DNA of 64,000 nt from Gentiana macrophylla (lineage: Eukaryota > Streptophyta > Magnoliopsida > Gentianales > Gentianaceae): NCBI GenBank assembly GCA_026214975.1, contig CM047806.1, positions 96,061,811-96,125,810 on the forward strand, given 5' to 3'. Positions 46,320-55,975 of the stretch are shown here, piece after piece; the first letter of the stretch is position 1, and each line of letters begins with the position of its first letter. The translations under genes were made by a program, and so were the position numbers. The notes beneath the pieces are model-generated. The model made no database searches. It was not told the DNA's origin and was given only the letters and a program-made list of their open reading frames with translations.

Positions 46320-47869
46320 GGTGTTTTTTTTTTTTTTTTTTTAGGTTTTTGTCCAAAAGGACAATCTAACATTTTTATTAGGCTACAAGTACATGGATGA
46401 TTAGAAAGGACAAAACTTAATTAAACTTACCAAAATACCCTTTTTCTCATTAATCAATTTTTTTTTTTTTAAATAATCAATTTCTATTTAACAACAAATC
46501 ATAAATCAGCAGTAGGTCTAATTGCCCTCTTCTTTGCTTTGTGATCTGATACAGCAGTACCTTTTCATTCAAACGTCAAAATCAAAACCAATTGAAAAAC
46601 ATGAGCAATAAATCGTCAATATTTACAAATTCAACAAAGAAAAGAAAGATGGGGGTTGAAGAAGAAATTGAAGCAATTAAGCTACCTTGGCGATACGGTG
46701 CTTCAATGGAGCTAGTGGCGTAGCTATACGACGGCGTTCTGTTGTTACGTTGACTGTAAAAAGGCTGCGGAGTAATGGGTTGATGATATAGACGTATTTT
46801 GAAGAGATGTGGTCCTATATCTAACGGTGCAGATTAAAAGAACATCTCTGGATCTTACGGAAGACCAGACAATTGAACGGAAATTGGAAAAATAAAAATC
46901 TAATCAGGAGCAGGAAGCAGCGGAAATTGAGGGCTAGGTGCGATTCAGGGCGGTTGGAAGCTACGATTCAGCCTTGCATTCACCCGAGGATAATGCTGGC
47001 GGCGATAAGCCGGAGAAGATGAAGTTCTTTTTGTTTTTTTTTTGTTTTGTTTGAAGCAGCCGATCAGGAAGCTTCGATGGCCTGATCAGGGATTATCAGA
47101 TCCGACTCTAATGTCGCAAACACAATTGAGGCGAGGCTTGTTGGGGCTGGGGCTGAATTTACAGAGGGAACCACCGGAGTTGCAAGTGTACAGGCCGGCC
47201 GAAGGAGACAAGGCCGCCGGAGAAGGAAACCTGCGTATGGAGGCTTTTTCTTTATAGAAAATTAGGGGTTTAGGGTTGTTACTATTAATTTTTTAACGTT
47301 ACGACATTTTTTTATGTAACTTTATCTATTTTTACGGGTTGTTACTAGGATGTTACGACATTTTTACGGACTGTTACGACTTGTTATTGGCCGTTACTAC
47401 ATTTTACGGGGCTGTTACTATTTGTTTTTAGTCTGTTACTACTTATTTTTTGGATGTTTCTCCTTACTTTTTGACTGTTACGACTTGTTTATTGGCCGTT
47501 ACTATATTTCACGGGGTTGTTACGACTTGTTTATTGCACGTTACGACATTTTAATGTTAGGGACTGTTACTCCGATACGACATTTTACGTGCTGTTACTA
47601 CTTATTTTTTTAACAAATAAGGGTTTTTACTACTTGTTTTTAGACCGTTACTACTTTTTCATTGGATGTTACGACATTTTATGGGCTGTTACTACTTGTT
47701 TCTTAATTGTTACTATTTGTAGAGGGGTAAAAAGTAACAAGGGGTATTTTTGTCCAAATATTTTGTTTTTGTCCTTTATAACATCCGAAAAAAAAGAATG
47801 TCCTTGCAGACCCATTTATGTTTTTTTTTGTCCTTGTAGCCCCTTCCCCCTTTTTTTTTTTGAGATGAT
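46320..47869 (-). mobile_element. 1.55-kb insertion with 11-bp direct repeat and poly-T end
   Basis: Flanked by AGGTTTATTAG (46,309-46,319 and 47,870-47,880). A run of about 20 T lies just inside the left repeat, as expected for a retroposon inserted on the - strand. However, its two ends also share inverted words (AAAGGACAAAA and CCAAAATACCC against GGGTATTTTTGTCC and TTTTGTCCTTT), as in a terminal-inverted-repeat element. The inside (46,900-47,260) is GC-richer; no protein was recognised. Confidence 0.5.
47274..47720. repeat. GTTAC(T/G)AC minisatellite
   Basis: About 18 imperfect units of 22-30 bp such as GTTACTACTTGTTTTTAG and GTTACGACATTTTACGG. The frame across it gives a repeated peptide (YYLF, RYYI) with no meaning. 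Confidence 0.85.
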
Positions 47870-47899
47870 AGGTTTATTAGTTGATTGGAGAGTTTTCAT

Positions 47900-49137
47900 A
47901 GTGTTTTACTAGTGAAAGTGAGCCGTTCAAGGCACGACGGACCCAATATAAATACTAAGTTATTTTTTATAAAATAAAAACACCCCAAAATGTCCCAATA
48001 ATTTAAGGGGCCTTTAGTTATATGAGCTTGTCAACACAAATTGTTGCAAGAATAAGCTTATCACATTATTCATACCATGAATAAGCTTGGACTATACAAG
48101 TTGGATGAAAAACCAATAATGCCCTTACCCTTCTTGATTTGGGGTGATTTACTTAACCCTAAAAATGTAATTAACCCTTAATTAAAAATCATGATTAATT
48201 ATTTCTTAACCTGACCCCCAATCCCACCCCCTAAATTAGAGCGGGTAAAATAACCACCCTAATTTACGTGCCAAAATCCGATCAAGCCCTTTTCTATCAC
48301 GCCAAAATCCGATCAAACGGACTATTCCCCCTTTGCAAAGCCAATTACTCTGCTCCATCCCTCTCTTCGAAAACCCAATTACTCTGCTCTGTCTCTCTCT
48401 CTCGGTGTCCGGTCATTGTCCTCGCCGGAACAGCCCTCTCTTTTATTCTTCTCCGTCAATCATTGTTCGAGCCGAGCTGGGTGGTAATCTAAAGGGTTTC
48501 TTAGGTCTCCATATCGGTATATGAATGTAAATTAAGCTAATACCATTGAATTGCATGTAAATGATTGAGTTTGTGGTGTATATGATTTTGGAGATTAGGA
48601 AGGTGTGTATGTTGTGTTGAATGATTTAGGCAAATTGAGTTTGTTAGTATACTTACCCTTGCAGGATTAGATTAAACCGTGTGTTTAAATCTGAATTGAA
48701 TTGAAAATGGGTGCGACCCCGATTGAAAATGGCTATTTGATTTAAATTTAATTGGTTAAATGTTGAATTGGTGATTTGTGCAGTTATTACCCGGTATGAC
48801 TATCTATATCTATATCTATCTATTTGGTTATATTTTCTAGCTGCTTTTCCAGGTGAATGGTAATCGTATTAATCTTAAAATATTGATTATAGCGTGACAC
48901 AAGTTTAAACTTGTTAATGGCAATGTGAACTTCTATCTGCATTTCAAGGTGGATTGATTATAGTGTGACACAAGTTTAAACTTGTTAATGGCTATTTGAA
49001 CAAAATTGAAATTGATTTGTGATTTAAAATAAATTGAAAGCAATGCTACATTCAAACATTCAAGAGTTATGGATTTTTCCTATGTGTATATTGGTTTGTA
49101 ATTATTGTATTGAATAAAAACAGGATCTCGGTGAAGC
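47900..49137 (+). other. 5' region of the MULE transposase gene
   Basis: A CT-rich leader at 48,340-48,420 and AT-rich DNA. Two 50-bp near-copies (48,884-48,930 and 48,957-49,000) each hold the perfect 16-bp palindrome ACAAGTTTAAACTTGT (48,899-48,914; 48,970-48,985). No terminal inverted repeat was found by eye. Confidence 0.5.
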
Positions 49138-51869
49138 GTGATGGAAGATAAAGTTTGTATTTTTATAATTTACCTTGTGGAGATTGAAAAAGACGTCAAT
49201 GGTCTATGGTCTTGGAAGTATGTAGGGTGTGAATCCGAAGAAGTCTCGACGATTTTGAGTGTCAAAAAGAACATTACATTTGAAGAATTGTATGACATGG
49301 TGAAAAATGAGTTGGAAATCGATACAACATTCTATGAGTTTGAGATGAAATATATGGTCCCCATTAGTAAAGCTAGACCGATGGTACTTGATTACGATAA
49401 GCTTGTGAATCGGTATATATCTGTTTGTAATTTAAAACAAGATGCTTTATTAATATGTTTGAAGGAAAAGGAAAAGTGTACCGAGGTTTATGAAAGTCAA
49501 GAAACATGTGATGTAGTAAATGTGTCGTAAAGTCAAGAAACATGTGTTGAAAGAGATGAAGAGACAGATGTTGATGTTTTGGGAAATGGGATGAAAGAGA
49601 TGTTGGATGTAAGAAGAGAAAGCATGGAGACATGTGTTGAAAAGAATGTTAATGAGAGACAGATGTTGATGTTATAGGGAATGGGATGAAAGATATGTTG
49701 GATGTAAAAATAGAAAGCATAGAGACATGTGTTGAAAAGAATGTTAATGAAGAGATAGATGTGGATGTTGTTAGGAATGCCATGGAAGAGATGTTGGATG
49801 TAAGAATAGAAAGCATAGAGACATGTGTCGAAGATTCTTATTTGAACACGGGGGGTGACAACATGGACTTTAATGAGCAACTTGAAGACTCCTTATTGGT
49901 GAATTTGGGTGAAGATGTTTATTTAGAAGAATCATATCAGAGAATTAACATGAACGGGGCTGATGAAATGTCAAATGAGAATCTTGATGGCTTTGTAGTG
50001 AGAAACAAGATTGTTGATCCCTTGAATGCACCCCCAACTGTGGTTAACGTGCAAAGAATTGAACATGAAGACTTTCGTTGTAGCCGTACTGTAGGTGATA
50101 CTTTAGTGTGCATTCCCGAACATGAAGACTCATGTGAATGATCCGTTTAAATGCAAAAAAATTTTGGTATTCAAACTTGTGAAGTTGGCTATGAAGTACA
50201 AGTTTGAATTCAAAACGTAAACTTCCAACAAAAGCATTTATTCAGTTTTATGTGAAGCCGCCGGATGCAAATGGCGTTTGCGAGCCGCCAAACTTCAAGC
50301 ACCTTCTGAGCGATTTGTAGTGGTAACGTATGCAAATAAGCATAGCTTCCCACCTATTGCTCCTCGAAAAGACCATAGACATGCTACGCACAAGCAAATT
50401 GGCACATACTTTGCCAGAAGGTTTAAAGATGCCAATCGTATTAAGGCACCAAAGGACTTGATGCATGATTTCCAGCAAGAATTTGGATATAATGTAACTT
50501 ATTGCAAGGCGTATAGGGCTAAGGGTTATGCAAAAGGATTGATAAGGGGTAATCCAAACAAATGTTGGGGAGAATTACCCAAGTATTGTTATAGGCTGAA
50601 GGCTAGAATCCCGGACACTGTATATCATGTTGAAAAAAGTGATGGAAATGTTTTCAAATACTTTTTCATGGAACTTGGTCAAAGTATTGAGGGTTTTTAT
50701 TTGGCGATGCGGAAAGTCATTTCTGTGGATGGGACGCATTTGAAAACGCGTTATAAAGGGACCTTACTTGTGGCAACATGTCAAGATGCCAATCATCAAA
50801 TATTTCCACTTGCTTGGGGTGTTGTTTCTTCTGAAAGTATAGAGTCTTGGACATGGTTTTTTGATAAGCTAAAACGCATCACTGGGGACACGAATGATCT
50901 TGCGATAATTTCTGAACATGCCGATAGTATTAAAACATCTTTCAAGGCGGTGTTTAAGAATGTGCACCATAGGCATTGCATGTATCACATGCAAAAGAAT
51001 TTGTGGATGAAATATCCGAGACGTGGTGTGGGAAAGCTCTTTCAGAAAGCTGCAGAGGCCTATACAGAAGCAGAATTCAAGTTGCATTTCAACACTTTAT
51101 GTAGTAAATGTCCGAAAGCTAACGAATATTTGAAAGAAGTAGAATTCCCTATGTGGGCTAGAGCTAAATTTGAGAGATTTTGTTACAACATAATGACCAT
51201 AAACCATGCCGAGTCTGTGAATGCTAGGCTAAAGCGTGCATGAGAATTTTCAACTGTTGGGTTGATTGAACATATCCGGGAGATGTTAGAGGATTGGTTT
51301 GCTAAAAGAAATGAATCAACTACAAATTGCCAAGATGCTCTTACTCCCAAAATTGAAATCGAAGTGAACAAAAGCTTCGAGTCAGCCAAACGATTTTTAG
51401 TTAATACACTTTCCTCAGATAAGTATGATGTTCGTGAAAAGGATGCTGATATTTCTTACATCGTTGAGTGGGATTTGAAGACGTGTACATGTAAAAAATT
51501 CCAGATGGATATGTATCCATGCGAGCATGTAGCTACTATGTTGAAGTACACAGGGAAGCAAGCCTCCAATTATTTCACTTGGTATTATAGCGTCAGTTGT
51601 TGAAGGCTAGCTTATTCCAAATGTGTGTATCCACTTAAAATGAAGATAAATGTGTGTATCCCGATGATGTGCTTAACGATATGGTTTTGCCACCGAAGGT
51701 GACAAAGAGACAAAGTGGACGGCCATCAAAAAAGAGGAAACACTCAGCGGGGGACAGAAAAATGAAGTATGTTTGTGGCAAATGCGGTGTCAATGGTCAT
51801 TACGCTTCCACTTGTAAGAGTTTTATTGGTGCAGAAATGCTCACCAACGATACTCCTGCTTTGCCATGA
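49138..51869 (+). pseudogene. MULE (MuDR-type) transposase
   Basis: N-terminal part (from ATG 49,138): WSWKYVGCESEEVSTI and ITFEELYDMVKNEL, the usual plant MULE start domain; then an acidic repeat region. The DNA-binding part has CKWRLRAAKLQAPSERFVVV. The catalytic MULE domain (50,650-51,240) has KVISVDGTHLKTRYKG (first Asp), HHRHCMYHMQKNL and TINHAESVNARLKRA (Glu). At the usual second Asp (ISDRH) this copy reads IISEHADSI. A SWIM finger follows (CTCKKFQMDMYPCEH), then RQSGRPSKKRK and a CCHC knuckle (CGKCGVNGHYASTC). Stops at 49,528, 50,206, 51,242 and 51,602 and a frameshift near 49,655 make it dead. Confidence 0.92.
49530..49840 (+). repeat. Three-copy repeat in the MULE N-terminal region
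   Basis: A unit of roughly 105-115 bp encodes (G/N)MKEMLDVRRESMETCVEK-like peptide three times. The second copy lost two bases (AATGAGAGACAG against AATGAAGAGATAG), which shifts the frame. Confidence 0.8.
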
Positions 51870-52367
51870 TAAGGTATTGTATTTATTAATATTTAGAGTT
51901 CTATTTTTATTCAATCATGTTACATTGCATTAAGCTTGTTACCTTTTTTTTTTGACAATGTTACAAGAAGGTGTTGGGATACATATTGTGGCTGTTTAAG
52001 TATTAATGTTGATGAAGAGGATGAGACGTTTACATTTTGTGGCTATTTAAACATTGAGGATGATTGGTTGATGTGTAAGCTTCGAAGACGTAACTTATGT
52101 TGTATTTTGAATAATGGAAAGTGATGTGTTGATGTGTTTGTTTGTTATTGTATTTTGAATAATGGCAAATTCTTTGTGTTGGTTGTTCTCCTTTGGTTGA
52201 TTAGTTGATGTTTAAATCTGGAAGATGTAGATGATGTTGAATTTTGAATGATGACAAATTGATGTGTTGGTTGTTCTCATTTGTTTAATGTGAAAGGGAA
52301 GTTGTTCGAGTGTCACGAATGTGGTGTTTTGCGTTCATTAAGGGTGTTGTAAAACATTCACTCTAGA

Positions 52368-52471
52368 AACAGGTTTAAACTTTTGTCGGACCTGGAAACA
52401 AGTTTAAGCTTGTGTAGCCCCAGGAAACAGATTTAAGCTTGTGTAGCCCCAGAAAACAGGTTTAAACTTGT
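52368..52471. repeat. Four tandem 29-bp palindrome units
   Basis: AACAGGTTTAAACTTTT, AACAAGTTTAAGCTTGTGT, AACAGATTTAAGCTTGTGT and AACAGGTTTAAACTTGT at 29-bp steps, between the 3' ends of the transposase and the GRF gene. Same palindrome as in the transposase leader. Confidence 0.8.
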
Positions 52472-52943
52472 AAAACATTGATGTGTTGGTTGTTCTCCTT
52501 TTTTGTTTAATGTGATTACCATTCAAATCCTTCAAATAACCATTAGATAAGAAAACCAAATGAAATGTACAGAAATATACAGAGAAATAAATAATTCCAA
52601 GAACTTAAGTTTTTATTTCATAAGAAGAAATATAAAATAAAAGGTTAGACAAGTAATAGTTAATAATACAAGTTTCTTTTGAGATGAATTGTTCCCTAGC
52701 CTAGTCTTCTCAAGTAGTGTCTCCAGGTGAGCAATCCTTTCTCTATCATGGAGTAACATTTGAACCATGGAATCTGAATTGCGATCTCTCAGTAACTCAG
52801 TGACGTTGATCTCAACTTGTTCAATATTTTTTGCATCATTGTCTCGCATGCACTTTATCATTTCAATATCACTTTGAAGGACACCGATTGTGTATTCAAG
52901 TTTATCTATTTTCTTCATTAAGTTCACTGAGGTAACATCTTCA

Positions 52944-53044
52944 TATGGCCCAGTAGATGAAGACACATTGCCATATGGCCCAGTAGATGAAGACACCTTG
53001 TCATATGGCCCAATAGATGAAGACACCTTTGCCATATGGCCAGT
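52944..53044 (-). repeat. 30-bp coding repeat in the GRF gene
   Basis: About 3.5 copies of a unit containing CATATGGCCCAGTAGATGAA, encoding the STGPY(G/E/D)xVSS repeat. Solo LTR S2 is inserted at its edge. Confidence 0.85.
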
Positions 53045-54549
53045 TGTTAAGGGTGAATTTATATGATTTATAACGTTATATTTTATAATGTTTTCCCCCA
53101 TATTCGTATTAATTGCATGGTTATTAAGTGTTTAAATGAATTATTGAGCAAATGATATTTTTAATGAGTTAATCGCAAAGTTGGTGAATTTATATGTTTT
53201 AATTATGATTTTATGTTTATTGGAATTATGTTACGCTTATGTGTTTTTGATGTCATGTAGGTACATGTTTGAGGCTAAATTGATGATCAAATGTTGATAA
53301 AATTTGAGCTACACCAAGATAGAAGAGATAATGGTGGAATAACTTAGAGGAAAATGAGATAAAGATCAAGAAATCAAAATTCGATCAAGTTGAACGAAGC
53401 GTCGGTCCCGTCCGAGTGGGCGGGCGTTTGATCAAGCAGACGGGCGTCCCGAAAAGTGATTTTGATCTGAGAGTTTGGGCGCCGCCTGCGAGCGGGCGTC
53501 TGCACTATCCGAGATCTATCTGGGCGGGCGTTCGAGAGAGCGGACGGCGTCCGTCGGCCGACTTAGTGAAACCGACTTGAAATCTATATATAGCGATTGT
53601 TTTCGCACACAAAATATACAATTCAACCCTAAAAACCCAGGAGCAGCTTATTGACGTTTTATTCTATTTTCTTCCAGTTTATGCAATTAGATTCATAGAT
53701 TAGATTAGCTACTTTTCATGTCTTTTTATTCATCAATTTCAATTCTCAAGAAGATGCTAAGAGGCTAAAACCCTCTTGAACAAGCGTTGTGAAGCCGTCC
53801 AACTCAACAGGTTATTTCTAGTTCGTGATTATTTTGTGAGTCCTATTTCAAGTTCGTTTCTTTTATCATGTTTTGTATGTTTTATTGCGTGTTTAATCGA
53901 AATATGCTTGCTTTGATGATTGGTTATGTGATGAGAGTCATGTCAACCTTAGATCACCATGATAAAAGATTGGATCTTTGATCTAAATAAAGCGAAAGTT
54001 ATTAGATTGACTTTCTAGATTAGAAATCGAAAGATTTCACGCCTAGGTTAGAAAGACGTAATCTTTAACATCGAAAGATAAAAGATTAGAAAATGAACTT
54101 GTCTACGAGTAGGAGTTTATGCCTTCGAGTAGGTGAATCACGACTTGAGTAGAGATCACGAAATAATCCGAATTGGAATTGAATGTTGATAGGATAGGTG
54201 GATCAATTGCTTGTTCGTTCGTTATACTTGATTTAAATCCTTAAAACTCGAAGTTGCATAGTTTAGTTTACTTTTTGCACTTAGTTTAGTTTAGTTAATA
54301 AGTTCGTTACCCGTGTCTTGCCTAGCATTGGAGTAATCCTCTGTCTTTTTAATTTTCTGCATATTTGGTAGTTTAGTTCTTCGTTTAGTTTAGCTTCGTG
54401 ACATAGGTTAGTTTAAACAAAAACTAGGATTCACAACAGTCTAGTTCCCCGTAAGATCGACCCGGCATTAGCCTCTATACTACGATCCTTGCACTTGAGG
54501 TTAACCGGTTTTATTACTTGTTTATTTTGTATTAATAAAATCCGTGACA
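53045..54549 (+). repeat. Solo LTR S2 inside the GRF gene
   Basis: 1,505 bp, starts TGTTAAGGGTGAATTTATAT and ends TAAAATCCGTGACA. Same family as S1. U3 has repeated CGGGCGT motifs (53,406-53,560), then TATATATAG at 53,585-53,593. Flanks are CCAGT and CCGAGT, a duplication with one inserted base. No internal region remains. Confidence 0.85.
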
Positions 54550-55055
54550 CCGAGTGATCTGATGACTTGTCTTTCCATATGAAATAGTCACATATGACTT
54601 CATCATCCTGCAAAATAAGAAATTCCAATTATTATACAGACACATTATCCCTTGAAAGAAATGAAAAGTATAACCAAAATAATTAGTCATACCGGCCAAT
54701 AAGGACAACCGTAGAACAGTCTCCCTGGGTTAGCCTGTGTTCCTGAAGTCACCAATTTTGAACGAACGCCACATTTGCATAACAATGTACGCTCATGAAA
54801 TGTCTCAGATTCATTTACTTTGCTAGAAGAACTGGAAATCAGAGAAGTGCCCTTCATATTTTGCTTCAGGTTCGTTTCAGAGATTACAGGCACTATGAAA
54901 AGGAAAAAAACATTCTGCATAATTGAGTATTAATTGGTCTGTCTATATCTAAAAAAAATAACTACACGTCCCTAACAAGTACTCCCGATTCACAAGAGTG
55001 CAATATATGAGTGAATTTGACTGCTTCTTCATTTCAAAACAACATAATTCATAAG

Positions 55056-55580
55056 AGCATAGTAACTCACCAAAATTAGCTCTGTTAAGTAATTGATGTC
55101 TCGGTTAATTCACCCCAATATATTAGAAATTAGCTCAAATTCACAAAAATGTAACAAAATTCTGGAAAAACAAAAGAGTTGTCTCGAAAAGCCCCTGGAA
55201 GAAAAACTGAAACAAAAGAGCAGAGTAACTCACCAAAATTAGCTCTGTTAAGGCATTGATGCTCTGATAATTCACACAAATATGTTAGAAATTAGCTCAA
55301 ATTCAAAAAAAAAATGTAACAACATTCTGGAAAAACAAAAGAGTTACCTCGGAAAGCCCTTAGAAAAAAAGCTAAAACAAAAGAGCAGAGTAACTCACCA
55401 AAATTAGCTCTGTTAAGGCATTGATGCTCTGTTAATTCACACAAATATGTTAGAAATTAGCTCAAATTCAAACAAATGTAACAACATTCTAGAAAAACAA
55501 AATAGTTACCTCAGGAAGCCCCTGGAAGAAAATCTAAAATAAAAGAGCAGAGTAACTCACCAAAATTAACTCTGTTTGGT
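55056..55580. repeat. 162-166 bp tandem repeat
   Basis: Units beginning AGTAACTCACCAAAATTAGC at about 55,061, 55,223, 55,389 and 55,551. It lies in the putative 5' leader of the GRF gene; on the - strand each unit offers a GTGAGTTACT and a GAGGTAACT donor-like word. Confidence 0.85.
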
Positions 55581-55975
55581 TTCTTTAATGGAGATTTTGA
55601 AGGTTGAATGGTGGGAAGAACAAATGAGGGAAACACATCAATGAAAGGGGCGGGGTGTACTTGGGTTAGGTTAGAGGAGTTAGTTGTGGGTGAAGAATTC
55701 GAATCAAATCAAATAAGGGAATTTCAAAATTTCAAAATTTTGGGCGATTCTTAGCGGGAAAGAAAAAATTTTGGTTACAACAATTGAGTGGGGAGCAGCT
55801 TAAGGGCGGGAATTGATGATGATGGAGAGGGAGAGTAGGGTTCCGATCACATAATTAAAAAAATACAAAATAAAAAAATAGTCTAGTTACATCATTTGAT
55901 TATTAATAAAAGTAGTTAATACATCTTTTTACTACTAAATAATAATTATTATTATTAATTAAAACAAAATTAAAC
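55581..55975. other. Putative promoter and leader region of the GRF gene
   Basis: On the - strand a CT-rich stretch (CTCTCCCTCTCCATCATC near 55,820-55,845) resembles a plant 5' leader. No clear TATA box or terminal inverted repeat seen. Confidence 0.35.

Larger units (their letters stand above)
52613..54857 (-). pseudogene. GRF zinc-finger, coiled-coil, membrane-anchor gene split by a solo LTR
   Basis: Exon 1 starts at ATG 54,857 (MKGTSLISSSSSKVNES) and encodes the GRF finger start LLCKCGVRSKLVTSGTQANP then GRLFYGCPYWP. A GT-AG intron (54,692-54,608) has donor GTATGACT and acceptor TTTTGCAG; exon 2 resumes in phase with DDEVICDYFIWKDK, which completes the GRF pattern (C-x-C, GRLFYGC, C-x-YF-x-W). 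Solo LTR S2 cuts it at 54,549. After S2 the code goes on (53,044-52,613): four SSSTGPY repeats, a coiled coil (KKIDKLEYTIGVLQSDIEMI, IAHLETLLEKTR) and a C-terminal membrane helix (LVLLTITCLTFYFIFLL). GRF fingers bind single-stranded nucleic acid in other proteins; the role here is unknown. It is convergent with the MULE transposase. Confidence 0.8.

Noticed and set aside
47350..47912. Two overlapping aromatic-rich frames
   Set aside because: They are translations of the GTTAC minisatellite, with no start context or domain.
53045..53101. N-terminal part of the - strand frame at 52,613-53,101
   Set aside because: This part comes from solo LTR S2 (it aligns with the start of S1), so it is not part of the GRF protein.
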